A stretch of DNA of 64,000 bases from Kineococcus mangrovi. GTDB taxonomy: Bacteria > Actinomycetota > Actinomycetes > Actinomycetales > Kineococcaceae. Made by a program: the position numbers and the translations under genes. Numbering within the stretch: the stretch's first letter is position 1; the number at the start of each line of letters is the position of its first letter. The notes under the pieces are model-generated. The model was not told the DNA's origin, made no database searches, and was given only the letters and a program-made list of their open reading frames with translations. The stretch lies in the NCBI RefSeq assembly GCF_041320705.1, contig NZ_JBGGTQ010000007.1, positions 124,001 through 188,000 on the forward strand, in the 5' to 3' direction. Shown piece after piece: positions 34,597 through 42,956 of this stretch.

Positions 34597-35001
34597 TCAG
34601 ACCTCGCGGACGAGCGGGGCGTCCAACGGCTGGTCCTTGCCGTAGAGGACGGCCTGGGTCGCACGGTGGGCCCTGGGGTTCAGGACGATGGGGGCGAGCA
34701 GGTTCATCGTCGCCTTCTCGGCACCGCCCAGCATGTTGACCACGGCCAGGACGGCCCCGTCCTTCTCGTCCGCGATCTCGAGGGAGCGGGCGGTGTCCCC
34801 GTCGATCACGGGTTCGTAGTCGGGGTAGAACGGCATCGGGTCCGCCACCACCAGCTGGAGGCCGGGGTCCGACATCGACCGCATCGTGAAGAACAGGCCG
34901 TCCTCGTCGAGGGGCTCGAGCTCGAAGCTGCGGTGGTCCTCGAAGCCCACGAGGGGTGAGATGAACTCGATCTTGGAGGTGGTTTCGGAAGCGATGCTCA
35001 C
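34597..35001 (-). CDS. fliW: Flagellar assembly factor FliW (copy 1)
   Basis: A 134-residue FliW. Typical segments are 'IEFISPLVGFEDHRSFELEP' near the start, 'LQLVVADPMPFYPDYEPVID', 'VLAVVNMLGGAEKATMNLLA' and 'PIVLNPRAHRATQAVLYGKD'. In other bacteria FliW binds flagellin and CsrA, linking flagellin level to its own translation. The start is GTG 35001 after GAAGGG. A hairpin with GGA in its loop lies 25 bases upstream. No csrA gene is in this window. Confidence 0.9.
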   Translation of the reverse strand: MSIASETTSKIEFISPLVGFEDHRSFELEPLDEDGLFFTMRSMSDPGLQLVVADPMPFYPDYEPVIDGDTARSLEIADEKDGAVLAVVNMLGGAEKATMNLLAPIVLNPRAHRATQAVLYGKDQPLDAPLVREV

Positions 35002-35025
35002 AACGACGATCCCTTCGTCTGCAAG

Positions 35026-35049
35026 ACCCCGGGGGACTCCTCCCGGGGT
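35026..35049 (-). promoter_or_regulatory. Leader hairpin of fliW copy 1 with GGA in the loop
   Basis: On the minus strand ACCCCGGG and CCCGGGGT form a perfect 8-bp stem around loop AGGAGTCC. A GGA in a hairpin loop is the core of a CsrA-binding site. It could instead be a simple structural element, since no CsrA gene is visible. Confidence 0.45.
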
Positions 35050-35133
35050 GTGTCGCCGGCTGCTCGGCCACTACCGACAGTAGCGAAGAATCAGCGATCC
35101 GTCGCGCCACTCGTGTCTCCCCCGGGAACGCGC

Positions 35134-35165
35134 GGACGCCCCGCCGAGAGCTCGGCGGGGCGTCC
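35134..35165 (-). terminator. Strong terminator-like hairpin after fliW copy 2
   Basis: GGACGCCCCGCCGAG pairs perfectly with CTCGGCGGGGCGTCC around two bases. It lies 14 bases after the stop of the second fliW gene and ends the flgN-flgK-flgL-fliW run. No U-tract follows, as is common in high-GC actinobacteria. Confidence 0.8.
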
Positions 35166-35179
35166 GGTGCAGTGCTGGA

Positions 35180-35581
35180 TCAGCGGGCCAGGAGCGGTGC
35201 CCGCAGAGGATGGTCGGTACCCACGAGGACGGCCTGCGCGGCCCGCAGGTTCCGGTGGTTGACGACGATCGGCGCCAGCAGGTTGACGGTCGCCGTCGCG
35301 GGGTCGTCCCCGATGTTCACGACGTTCAGGACGGCCGCCTCGCTCGCCTCGCGCAGGTCCAGCGCGGCTGCCGTCTCGTCGTCGATCTCCGGCGCGTAGC
35401 CCGGGAAGAACCGCCCGGGCGTCACCACCACGAGCCGCGTCCGAGCCCCGCCCGCCTCGCGCAACGACCACAGGTTCCCCTCCTCGTCCAACGGCAGGAG
35501 GTGGAACGCCGTGTGGTGCGGAAGGCCCATGATGGGCGAGACGAACTCGATGACGGGGGCGGACACGGGCGCGTCGGTCAT
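35180..35581 (-). CDS. fliW: Flagellar assembly factor FliW (copy 2)
   Basis: About 133 residues from the ATG at 35581. It shares the pattern of copy 1: 'IEFVSPIMGLPHHTAFHLLP', 'LVVVTPGRFFPGYAPEIDDE', 'VLNVVNIGDDPATATVNLLA' and 'PIVVNHRNLRAAQAVLVGTD'. The two differ at many positions, so this is an old duplication. It is the last gene of the flgN-flgK-flgL-fliW operon, 35 bases after flgL. One copy may serve flagellin and the other a different client. Confidence 0.9.
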   Translation of the reverse strand: MTDAPVSAPVIEFVSPIMGLPHHTAFHLLPLDEEGNLWSLREAGGARTRLVVVTPGRFFPGYAPEIDDETAAALDLREASEAAVLNVVNIGDDPATATVNLLAPIVVNHRNLRAAQAVLVGTDHPLRAPLLAR

Positions 35582-35616
35582 GAGGGTCACTCTAGGAACT
35601 CCGGAGGTGGACGGGG

Positions 35617-36516
35617 TCAGCGGAGGAAGTCGAGCAGGGAGACCTGGACGGTCTTCGCGGTCGCCTGCAGGGCGGCCTGGTAGGCGATGTTCTGCTGGTT
35701 GAACTCCAGGTACGCCTTCATCGGGTCCACGCCCTGGACGTCGTCCAGCTGCGACTGCAGGTACTGCAGCTGCGTCGTGTTGACGTCGTCGGCGTGGTCG
35801 AGCTGGTTGGTCTTCGCGCCGATGACGGCACGAGCGTTCGTGGCCAGGTTGATGCGGCTGTCGATCGTGCTCAGCGACACGGTGCTGCTGCTGACGTTGC
35901 CGGCCGCGATGTCGTCGGCGAGGGTGTCCAGCTCTTGGAAGACCGTCGTGGTCCCGGGTGCCTGGGCACCGTAGACGTCGTTGCCGGAGACGTTCACGGT
36001 CATCGTCACGCCGGGGGAGACGGTGCGCGTGACCGAACCGCCGTCGTCGGCCGAGGCGTAGGGCGTCGTCGTGCCGAACGCCGTGGTCGTCGCCGAGGTG
36101 CCGGCGAAGACGGCCCGGCCCTGGTACTGGGTGTTCGCGTCACCCAGGACCGTGTTCTTGATCTCCCGGATCTGCCGCGCGATCGCCGCCCGGCCGTTCG
36201 CGTCCAGCGCGCTGTTGCCGGCCTGGACCGTGAGGTCGCGCACCTTCTGCAGCGCCGACGTGGTGCTGTCCAGCGCCGGTTCCTGCGTCGTCATCCAGCC
36301 ACGGGCCTCGTTCAGGCTCCGGGCGTTCTCGGTGTTGACGGCGATCTGGTCGTTCAGGCGCAGAGCGGCGGCTGCGCGGACGGAGTCGTCCGAACCCTTC
36401 GACAGGGAGGTGCCGCTCGTGATCTGCTCCTGGAACTTCGCCGCCCGGGCCTGCGTGTTCTGCAGGTTGGTCAGGGCGTTCGCGGCGATGCTGCGCTGGG
36501 TGATGCGGCCGAGCAT
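35617..36516 (-). CDS. flgL: Flagellar hook-associated protein FlgL (HAP3)
   Basis: Joins the hook to the filament on the outside of the cell. The N-terminus 'MLGRITQRSIAANALTNLQ' and the flagellin-like D0/D1 helices ('SDDSVRAAAALRLNDQIA') are clear, and the C-terminal helix ends 'KTVQVSLLDFLR'. Length 299. It has no cleavable signal peptide, as expected for export by the flagellar type III apparatus. It follows flgK after 27 bases with a GAGGAGA ribosome site. Confidence 0.93.
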   Translation of the reverse strand: MLGRITQRSIAANALTNLQNTQARAAKFQEQITSGTSLSKGSDDSVRAAAALRLNDQIAVNTENARSLNEARGWMTTQEPALDSTTSALQKVRDLTVQAGNSALDANGRAAIARQIREIKNTVLGDANTQYQGRAVFAGTSATTTAFGTTTPYASADDGGSVTRTVSPGVTMTVNVSGNDVYGAQAPGTTTVFQELDTLADDIAAGNVSSSTVSLSTIDSRINLATNARAVIGAKTNQLDHADDVNTTQLQYLQSQLDDVQGVDPMKAYLEFNQQNIAYQAALQATAKTVQVSLLDFLR

Positions 36517-36543
36517 GGGTCTCTCCTCGGGTCAGGTCGAGCG

Positions 36544-37953
36544 TCAGCGGCCGACGAGGCCGGTGCGGTTGATGAGGGTGTCGAGCGCCTCGTCGATGCT
36601 CGTCAGGACGCGAGCGGCGGCGGAGTACGCGTGCTGGTAGGCCACCAGGTTCGTCATCTCCTCGTCGAGGTTGACACCCGAGACGCCGTCGCGCACCGCA
36701 CCGGACTTCAGCGACACCTGGGCGGCGAGGTCGGCGCGGTTGGACGCGGACTGCGTCGAGGCGGCGAGGTTCGTCACGTTGGTGCGCCAGGCGCTCTTGA
36801 CGTCGCCGAACGCGTTCTTGACGGCCGTCGCGTAGACGCGGTCGGCCGAGCCCGTGCCCGTCCCCGTGCCCGTGCTGTCCCGGAACGTCGCCGTCGTCAC
36901 GGACACCTGCAGCTGCGAGGCCTTCACGGGGTCACCGCTGGTCCAGCCCGCGGCGACGCTGCTGAAGAAGGTGCCGTCGTAGGCGGTGTTGACCGTCGAG
37001 GCGAGCTTGGTGGCGAAGTCGTCCAGGCCCTTCTGCTGGTCGACGAGGGTCTTGTTCGCGCCGTCCAGCGTGGCCTTCAGCGAGCCGGTGACCGGTCCGG
37101 CGTCCTGGCCGCCGATGGTGACGACGAGCTGGTTGCCGATCCTCTCGGCCCCGGCACCGACCGGGGTGCGGTCCGTGGTGCTCGCGACCGTGCTGACCCG
37201 CAGCCCGTGGGAGAGGTCACCGCTGACCAGGGACGCGTTGCCGACGAGGACGTCGACCGTCCCGTCCTGGCGGTCGACCACCCGTGCGCCGGTGAGGTCG
37301 GCGAGCTGGTTGAGGTACTGGTCGCGCTGGTCGAGGAGCTCGTTGGCCGAGGCACCGTTGACAAGGGTCTCGCGGATCGAGGTGTTCAGCGTGGCGACGT
37401 TCGCCGCGATGGTGTTCGCCTGGCTCGCCAGCGTCTGCGCCTGCAGGCCGAGCTGGGCGTACTGGGCCTCGAGCTGGCCGTCCATCCCGGCGAGCTCGGC
37501 CGCCACACCCTGGCTGCGCGTGATCACCAGGGCCTGCGCACCCGCCAGACCGTCGTTGCCGCTCTTGGCGGCCAGGTCGCTCCAGGACGAGGACAGGTCC
37601 GCCAGGCTCTTGCTCAGGCCCGTGGCGCCGGTGTCCCCGATCGCCGACTCGATGCCCGACCAGACGGTGCTGGCGGCGGCCTGCTCCCGGGCGGCCGCGG
37701 AGTCCTGGCGGGCGGTGGCGGTCGCCAGCGCGTCGGAGACGCGCGACAGTCCCGTGACCACCACACCGTCACCGGGGACGAACTTCTGGCTGAACTGCCC
37801 CGTCTGGTTCAGGACGCTCGCCGACTGCTCGACGCGCTGGCGCGAGTAGCCCTCGGTGCCGACGTTGGCGATGTTCTGGCCCGTGACCTCCATGCCGCGC
37901 TGGGCGGCGGACAGGGCGCGGGAGGCGGTGTTGATGCCGGAGAAGGTGCTCAT
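36544..37953 (-). CDS. flgK: Flagellar hook-associated protein FlgK (HAP1)
   Basis: Forms the first hook-filament junction ring. 'FSGINTASRALSAAQRGMEV' and 'TGQNIANVGTEGYSRQRVE' are the conserved N-terminal rod/hook motif. The C-terminus 'EEMTNLVAYQHAYSAAARVL' then 'TSIDEALDTLINRTGLVG' is the matching D0 helix. At 469 residues it is on the short side but complete. An AAAGGACC site precedes the ATG at 37953. It lies 27 bases after flgN in the same operon. Confidence 0.94.
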   Translation of the reverse strand: MSTFSGINTASRALSAAQRGMEVTGQNIANVGTEGYSRQRVEQSASVLNQTGQFSQKFVPGDGVVVTGLSRVSDALATATARQDSAAAREQAAASTVWSGIESAIGDTGATGLSKSLADLSSSWSDLAAKSGNDGLAGAQALVITRSQGVAAELAGMDGQLEAQYAQLGLQAQTLASQANTIAANVATLNTSIRETLVNGASANELLDQRDQYLNQLADLTGARVVDRQDGTVDVLVGNASLVSGDLSHGLRVSTVASTTDRTPVGAGAERIGNQLVVTIGGQDAGPVTGSLKATLDGANKTLVDQQKGLDDFATKLASTVNTAYDGTFFSSVAAGWTSGDPVKASQLQVSVTTATFRDSTGTGTGTGSADRVYATAVKNAFGDVKSAWRTNVTNLAASTQSASNRADLAAQVSLKSGAVRDGVSGVNLDEEMTNLVAYQHAYSAAARVLTSIDEALDTLINRTGLVGR

Positions 37954-37980
37954 CGTCTCGGGGTCCTTTCAGCGGGCCGG

Positions 37981-38472
37981 TCAGAGTGCTTCGTCGACGA
38001 AGTGGGCGCGCGAGCCACCGGTCGACGCGGCCGTGTTCTTGCCCTGGGCGGTGTAGGTGTCGAGGGGCTTGTCCAGCCCGAGGAGGGTCTCGCGCAGGGC
38101 GCGGGAGCCGGCGTGCAGGAGGTCGCGGTTGGCGTCGGCCAGGTCCTGGATCTCGGCGGTGAGGGTGAGGAAGGAGTCGCGGTGGCCGCGGAAGATCTCC
38201 CCCCACGGGTCCGGCGCCGCCTCGGCGATCGCGTTCAGGCTCGGGCCGGGCCCGAGGCCGAGCTCGGTGGCCACGGCGTCGACCTCGGTCGCGCGCAGGA
38301 GCTCGGTCGTCCGGATCTGCTCCATGACGAACTCGACCTCGCGGGTCGCGTGCGCCAGCCAGCGCGTGCGGCCGCTGGCCAGCACGAGCTGCTCCTCCTC
38401 CAGCTTGAACAGGAGCAGCTCGAGCAGCTCCCGCTCCTTCCAGAGGATGCCGGAGACCTCGGCGAGTCCCAT
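37981..38472 (-). CDS. flgN: FlgN-type flagellar export chaperone
   Basis: A 163-residue, mostly helical protein. The N-terminal 'GILWKERELLELLLFKLEEE' and 'LAHATREVEFVMEQIRTTEL' helices match FlgN, the chaperone that keeps FlgK and FlgL export-ready. Its place directly upstream of flgK-flgL supports this. The ATG at 38472 follows GGAAGGAC. A flagellar-sigma-type promoter motif lies 45-71 bases upstream, so this gene leads the operon. Confidence 0.85.
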   Translation of the reverse strand: MGLAEVSGILWKERELLELLLFKLEEEQLVLASGRTRWLAHATREVEFVMEQIRTTELLRATEVDAVATELGLGPGPSLNAIAEAAPDPWGEIFRGHRDSFLTLTAEIQDLADANRDLLHAGSRALRETLLGLDKPLDTYTAQGKNTAASTGGSRAHFVDEAL

Positions 38473-38516
38473 GCGTGTCCTTCCCCGTTGCCTGTCGTGG
38501 GTGGTGCTCGAGGCGT

Positions 38517-38543
38517 CCATCGGCGGGCGCTACCACGAGCTGA
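38517..38543 (-). promoter_or_regulatory. Flagellar (sigma-28 type) promoter of flgN-flgK-flgL-fliW
   Basis: On the minus strand TCAG, a 15-base spacer and GCCGATGG. The -10 GCCGAT core and the spacer match FliA/WhiG-class promoters. The same motif occurs upstream of fliC, fliS and a glycosyltransferase gene in this window. Confidence 0.85.
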
Positions 38544-38616
38544 GGCCGGACGAGGGTGGATCGGGGCGGCCGGCTGGCTAAGATCGGCCCAGGACGACGG
38601 GGGAGGAGGCGGTCTC

Positions 38617-39147
38617 GTGACGGTGTCGATCGGCACGTCGCTGCCCTTGCACCTGGAGGACCTGCCGCAGGACGAGGGTGGTCCCCGCATCGAGCTCGTG
38701 GACGGAGGTCTGCTCGTGACTCCGCTGGCCGGACCCGGCCACCAGTACGTCGTGGGTGAGCTGCACAACGCCCTTCGAGCTGTCGCTCCCGCGGGGTGGA
38801 CCGTCCTCCCGGGGGCCAACGTCGTCCGCCGTGGTGCTCAGGACCGGCTGCTCATCCCCGACGTGCTCGTCGTCGAGACCGCGGTGCTGTCCGAGGACAG
38901 CCCCTACGTCGACCCGTCGGACGTCCTCCTGGCGGTCGAGGTCGAGTCCCCCTCGACGAAGTCCACCGACCGCCTGCTCAAGCGGGAGCTCTACGGTCAG
39001 TGGCGCATCCCGAGCTACTGGATCGTCGACACGCAGGCGTGCACCGTGACCCGGCTGCGGCTCGGTGAAGAGCGACGCTACGAGGTCGGTGACCCCGACG
39101 GGAGCTGGTTGTCGAGCGTCGACGTCGGCGGGGTCTGGGCGCGCTGA
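38617..39147 (+). CDS. Uma2-family (DUF820, PD-(D/E)XK-like) protein
   Basis: A 176-residue protein. 'PRIELVDGGLLVTPLAGPGH', 'LIPDVLVVETAVL', 'VEVESPSTKSTDRLLKRELYG' (about residues 108-128) and 'IPSYWIVDTQACTVTRLRLG' match the Uma2 nuclease-like fold with its D...E-x-K-type residues. The biological role of Uma2 proteins is unknown; they are frequent and mobile in actinobacteria and cyanobacteria. The GTG at 38617 follows GGGAGGAGG. It sits divergently between the flgN promoter and a flagellar-linked gene and need not be related to motility. Confidence 0.85.
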   Translation: MTVSIGTSLPLHLEDLPQDEGGPRIELVDGGLLVTPLAGPGHQYVVGELHNALRAVAPAGWTVLPGANVVRRGAQDRLLIPDVLVVETAVLSEDSPYVDPSDVLLAVEVESPSTKSTDRLLKRELYGQWRIPSYWIVDTQACTVTRLRLGEERRYEVGDPDGSWLSSVDVGGVWAR

Positions 39148-39148
39148 C

Positions 39149-39496
39149 TCAGGCGCCCGTCTTCTTGATGAACTGCGCGTGCTTGGTCGGCTTGCGCAGG
39201 GCGTAGGGGCGGCCGTCCTCGCGGGCCCGGCGCATCTCCTGGTTCAGGACGCGCGCCTCCTCCTCCATGGCCCGTTCCACCGCCCGCTGGTCCAGGCCGC
39301 GCGAGCGCTCGGTGGCGATGTGGTCGTTGCGGCCGATCTCGTGCTCGACGTCGAGGAAGTTCTTCGCGCACAGCGCGTAGAGGGCGCTGACGCGCTCGCC
39401 GTTCTTCACCGCGTAGTTGTCCAGGAAGGTCGGCGTCAACCAGCCCTTCTTGGCAGCGAACTCCAGGTCCTGCACGACCTGCCACAACGGTTTCAC
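39149..39496 (-). CDS. Hypothetical protein in the flagellar locus, 115 residues
   Basis: I do not recognise this family. The product is small, charged and mostly helical ('LWQVVQDLEFAAKKGWLTPT', 'RVSALYALCAKNFLDVEHEI', then 'QRAVERAMEEEARVLNQEMR'), with a basic tail 'RKPTKHAQFIKKTGA'. It has no signal peptide. The start is GTG 39496 after GGAGGTCG. A TCAG-N16-GCCGAGAG motif upstream resembles the flagellar promoters here, and the gene is divergent from the FliA-type sigma gene. A motility role is therefore plausible, but unproven. Confidence 0.75.
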   Translation of the reverse strand: MKPLWQVVQDLEFAAKKGWLTPTFLDNYAVKNGERVSALYALCAKNFLDVEHEIGRNDHIATERSRGLDQRAVERAMEEEARVLNQEMRRAREDGRPYALRKPTKHAQFIKKTGA

Positions 39497-39560
39497 GAAC
39501 GACCTCCAGCCTCACCGGTCCCACGCGCCTCAGGGTGCGGGCGGTGGTGTTCCACGACAA

Positions 39561-39588
39561 CTCTCGGCGCGCGGCGGTCGTCCGCTGA
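39561..39588 (-). promoter_or_regulatory. Weak flagellar-type promoter candidate for the 39149-39496 gene
   Basis: On the minus strand TCAG, a 16-base spacer and GCCGAGAG. Both the spacing and the -10 box differ slightly from the four stronger sites in the window, so this is only a candidate. Confidence 0.4.
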
Positions 39589-39706
39589 ACCGCGCTGCGC
39601 CGATCGGGTCGCACCTCACCCCGCCTGGTGAGCCCGGCACGCTCCGTACCCGCGGCTCCCCCCGTTCGGAGCAGCGCAGCCGGGAGAGGACTCACCCGTC
39701 CGGCGC

Positions 39707-39735
39707 TCAAGTCGCGAGGGGGCGCGTGCCGAGAA
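39707..39735 (+). promoter_or_regulatory. Weak flagellar-type promoter candidate at the sigma gene
   Basis: TCAA, 17 bases, then GCCGAGAA just ahead of the sigma gene start at 39743. The spacing is long, and GAGAAGGGG is also the likely ribosome site, so the match may be chance. Confidence 0.25.
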
Positions 39736-39742
39736 GGGGTGT

Positions 39743-40639
39743 GTGACCGCAGACGTTGCCACCGCCACCCGGGAGCTCCCCATGGTCGAGCTCAGCGCAG
39801 CCGAGCGCAGTGCGCTCGTCGAGCAGCACCTGCCGCTCGTCGGCTACATCACCTCCGAGTTCATCGGCCGCCTGCCCTCGCACGTGAGCCGGGACGATCT
39901 CACCTCGGCCGGTCTCATGGCGCTGTTCCAGGCCTCGCGCGCCTACGACCCGAACACCGGCGTCCCCTTCAACCGGTACGCCAACACCCGCATCCGCGGC
40001 GCCATCCTCGACGACCTGCGCGGCGCGGACTGGGCCTCGCGCGGCGTCCGCAGCCGCCAGCGCAGGCTGTCGCAGACCGAGGACCAGCTGACCACCCAGC
40101 TGGGCCGCACCCCGACCTCCACCGAGCTCGCCGCCGCCCTCGGCGTCTCGGAGAAGGAGCTCGCCGAGACGCGCGACGAGGCGCAGCGCTCGATGGTGCT
40201 GTCGATGCAGGGCTTCACCGCCGAGGGTGCCTCCCTCGACGACCACCTGCCCACCCACACCCCGGGCCCGGAGCAGGAGCTGCTGCACCGCGAACGCCTG
40301 GGCTACCTGCGCTCGGCCGTCAGCGTCCTGCCCGAGCGGCTGCGGCACGTCGTGGAGGGCTACTTCCTGCACGAGCGCCCCATGGCCGAGCTGGCCGAGG
40401 AGCTGGGGGTCTCCGAGTCCCGGATCTCGCAGATGCGCGCCGAGGCGCTCGTGCTGCTGCGCGACGGCATGAACACCCACCTCTCGCCCGAGATGGTCCT
40501 CAAGGCCGCCGGCTCCGGCGCGGCCGTGAAGCGCAAGGAGGCGTACTACGCCGCCGTCGGGACGCAGAGCGACTTCCGCAGCCGGCTGGCGCTCAGCAGC
40601 TTCGCGCAGTTCTCGGTGCCGGTGGCGCGCACGGCCTGA
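39743..40639 (+). CDS. fliA: FliA/WhiG-type alternative sigma factor
   Basis: Directs RNA polymerase to flagellar promoters of the TAAA-N15-GCCGATAA class. Region 2 is visible in 'LTSAGLMALFQASRAYDPNT' and 'FNRYANTRIRGAILDDLRGAD' (about residues 76-96), region 3 in 'RTPTSTELAAALGVSEKELA', and region 4 helix-turn-helix in 'RPMAELAEELGVSESRISQM'. At 298 residues it is slightly longer than typical FliA, with a tail after region 4. GCCGATG-type promoters in this window are its probable targets. The anti-sigma factor FlgM was not found here. Confidence 0.93.
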   Translation: MTADVATATRELPMVELSAAERSALVEQHLPLVGYITSEFIGRLPSHVSRDDLTSAGLMALFQASRAYDPNTGVPFNRYANTRIRGAILDDLRGADWASRGVRSRQRRLSQTEDQLTTQLGRTPTSTELAAALGVSEKELAETRDEAQRSMVLSMQGFTAEGASLDDHLPTHTPGPEQELLHRERLGYLRSAVSVLPERLRHVVEGYFLHERPMAELAEELGVSESRISQMRAEALVLLRDGMNTHLSPEMVLKAAGSGAAVKRKEAYYAAVGTQSDFRSRLALSSFAQFSVPVARTA

Positions 40640-40643
40640 GGGT

Positions 40644-41768
40644 TCAGGCAGAGCTGCCGCGGACCGAGGCGATCAGGACGTCGCAGACCCGGTCGACCTC
40701 TTCCCGGTCGATGCCGGGGAACATCGGCAGACTGAGCAGTCGGGGGCTCGTTGCCTCGGTCTCGAGGACACCGGCCCGCGGCATGACGGCGTAACCCTTC
40801 TGCTGGTGGCAGGGGAACGGGTAGTGCACGGCCGTACCGATGCCCTCGGCGGCCAGGTCAGCCTGCGCCCGGTCCCGGTCGTCGACCCTGACCACCTGCA
40901 GGTGGTGCACCGACGTGCTCGCCGGTGCTTGTCGAGTGAGGGTGATGCCGGGTTCTTCGCCGAGTCGCTGCGAGTACTGGTCCGCAGCGTTCCGGCGGTG
41001 GGTGTTCCACGCCTGCAGGTGAGGGAGCTTGACGAGGAGGACGGCGGCCTGGAGAGCGTCCAGGCGACTGTTCCTGCCGACGACGGGGTGTTCGTACTTG
41101 AAGATCTCCGACCGCCCATGGTCCCCGAAACTGCGAACCGCACGAGCGAGCGCTGCATCACGCGTCACGACAGCCCCACCATCACCGAAAGCACCCAGGT
41201 TCTTGCCGGGGTAGAAGCTCGTGCAACCGGCGACTCCGAACGTTCCCACGGCCCGGCCGTCCCACTGGGCCCCCTGTGCCTGGGCGCAGTCCTCGACGAC
41301 GGCGATGCCTCGACGACTCGCCAGCGCCGTGATGGCCGTCATGTCGGCGGCCTGGCCGTAGAGGTGGACCACGATGACGGCGGCCGTCCGATCGGTGATG
41401 CCGCTCGCCACCGTGGACGCCGTCACGAGCAGAGTGTCGGGGTCGACGTCCACGAAGTGGGGGAGGGCGCCTACCGCCAGCACCGCCTCCGCCGTGGCGA
41501 TGAAGGTGTTGGCGGGGACCACCACTTCGTCACCAGGGCCGATGCCGAGACCGCGGAGCACGAGTTCGAGGGCGTCGGTCCCGTTGGCCACACCCACCGC
41601 GTGGTCGAGTCCGTGCTCGGCGGCCCAGGCCCCCTCGAAAGCTTCCACCACGGGCCCGCCGACGTACCTGGCGCTGCGGGTGATGGATCGCCACGCGGCG
41701 TCGAACTCCTCGTAGAGGTCTCGCTGACTCCTCTCCAGGTCCAGGAAGGGGACGGGAGGCGGGGTCAC
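40644..41768 (-). CDS. DegT/DnrJ/EryC1-family sugar aminotransferase
   Basis: A PLP enzyme that transaminates keto-sugar nucleotides. 'FLDLERSQRDLYEEFDAAWR' starts the domain, 'VANGTDALELVLRGLGIGPG' and 'DEVVVPANTFIATAEAVLA' are family motifs, and the PLP lysine lies in 'SFYPGKNLGAFGDGGAVV'. Length 374 from GTG 41768, whose start overlaps the stop of the Gfo/Idh gene by four bases. The pair suggests ketone formation followed by amination at one sugar carbon. The product is probably an amino sugar for a surface glycan such as a flagellin decoration. Confidence 0.93.
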   Translation of the reverse strand: MTPPPVPFLDLERSQRDLYEEFDAAWRSITRSARYVGGPVVEAFEGAWAAEHGLDHAVGVANGTDALELVLRGLGIGPGDEVVVPANTFIATAEAVLAVGALPHFVDVDPDTLLVTASTVASGITDRTAAVIVVHLYGQAADMTAITALASRRGIAVVEDCAQAQGAQWDGRAVGTFGVAGCTSFYPGKNLGAFGDGGAVVTRDAALARAVRSFGDHGRSEIFKYEHPVVGRNSRLDALQAAVLLVKLPHLQAWNTHRRNAADQYSQRLGEEPGITLTRQAPASTSVHHLQVVRVDDRDRAQADLAAEGIGTAVHYPFPCHQQKGYAVMPRAGVLETEATSPRLLSLPMFPGIDREEVDRVCDVLIASVRGSSA

Positions 41769-42817
41769 CGCAGCACCAGGGCCGGGTGGTCCCTGCGAGA
41801 GGGCTCGGCGAGGTCGATCTGGTCGAGGCGCACCTCGACGCCCTTCTCGAGCGAGACGGATGCAGCTTCGAGGGTGCGCACCACGTCGAGTCCTGCCCCG
41901 CCCCCGGTCAGCGGGGCGTTCCCGGTGCGGATGCACTCGACGAAGTGCTGGTCCTCCAGGAGGAGTGGTTCTTGGAACGGGATGTAGGGGACGTGGATGT
42001 CGCCGTACCGGTAGGTCATGGGCTGGTCATGCGTGTGCGGCACGTCGACCGGGGTGACGCCCTTGTCGAAGACGCGCAACCGTTCGTCGTTCGCGAGGTC
42101 GTCGAAGACCGCCATGCGCTGTGACCCTACGACGGTGAGCCGGCGGACGCGGTGCGGGCTCAACCAACTGACGTGGACGACGGCTTGGGTGCCCGACTCC
42201 TCGTAGTCGAGCATCAGGTAAGCGTTGTCCGTCACCGCGCGGTCGATGTGGCCCCGTCCCCAGCACCGAACGGAGCTGGGGGAAGTACCGGTGATGGAGT
42301 TGACGATGCTGATGTCGTGCGGGGCGAGGTCCCACAGCACGTCGCAGTCGGACTGGTAGAGACCCAGGTTGAGCCGCTCGCTGTCCATGTGCAGCACGTC
42401 CCCGAGTTCACCTCGCCCGATGAGATCGCGGAGTGCGCGGACAGCGGGGTTGTACGCGAAGGTGTGTCCCACCATCAGGGTCGTCCTCGTGGCTGCCGCG
42501 AGGGTCACGAGATGGCGCGCATCCAGCGAATCGAGCGCCAGGGGCTTCTCCACGAGGACGTGGACGCCGCGCTCGAGCGCGGCCCGAGCGATGGCCGAGT
42601 GGCTCGACGGTTGCGTGGCCACCACGAGACCGTCGACGGCTTCCAGGAGGGAGTCGAGCGAACTGGCCCGCCGGACGCTGGGGAACGCCGTGGCGACGGC
42701 CTCGATGCGATCGGCGTTCGCATCGTGGACGACCAGCTCGTCGACCTCGTGCACGGTGCTGAGGACCCTGGCGTGCTTCGAGCCCCAGTAGCCGAGTCCC
42801 ACGACGCCGATGCGCAT
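41765..42817 (-). CDS. Gfo/Idh/MocA-family sugar dehydrogenase
   Basis: Oxidises a sugar hydroxyl with NAD(P). 'RIGVVGLGYWGSKHARVLS' is the Rossmann motif, 'GVHVLVEKPLALDSLDARHL' contains the conserved EKP, and 'DVLWDLAPHDISIVNSITG' has the catalytic-site histidine. Length 350 from ATG 42817, preceded by GGAGGAAGAG. With the coupled DegT gene and the acetyltransferase-like gene across the divergent promoter, it recalls the WlbA/WlbE/WlbB set that builds 3-acetamido sugars. The precise substrate is not determined by sequence. Confidence 0.92.
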   Translation of the reverse strand: MRIGVVGLGYWGSKHARVLSTVHEVDELVVHDANADRIEAVATAFPSVRRASSLDSLLEAVDGLVVATQPSSHSAIARAALERGVHVLVEKPLALDSLDARHLVTLAAATRTTLMVGHTFAYNPAVRALRDLIGRGELGDVLHMDSERLNLGLYQSDCDVLWDLAPHDISIVNSITGTSPSSVRCWGRGHIDRAVTDNAYLMLDYEESGTQAVVHVSWLSPHRVRRLTVVGSQRMAVFDDLANDERLRVFDKGVTPVDVPHTHDQPMTYRYGDIHVPYIPFQEPLLLEDQHFVECIRTGNAPLTGGGAGLDVVRTLEAASVSLEKGVEVRLDQIDLAEPSRRDHPALVLR

Positions 42818-42956
42818 CTCTTCCTCCTGCTCCGAGTCCGTGACTCGAGTGACCACAGTGGCAGCGGAGATCACATCTCATCACGTAAAGTGCGCTCCCG
42901 TGACGGGGAGTGGGCAAACCATAGCCAGAAGAGGGGCCGCCGCGTGTCCGGAACGC

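Noticed and set aside
39599-39606. GCCGATCG upstream of the sigma gene as its flagellar promoter
   Set aside because: The base group 15 bases upstream is GTCC, unlike the other sites, and the distance to the start is about 140 bases.
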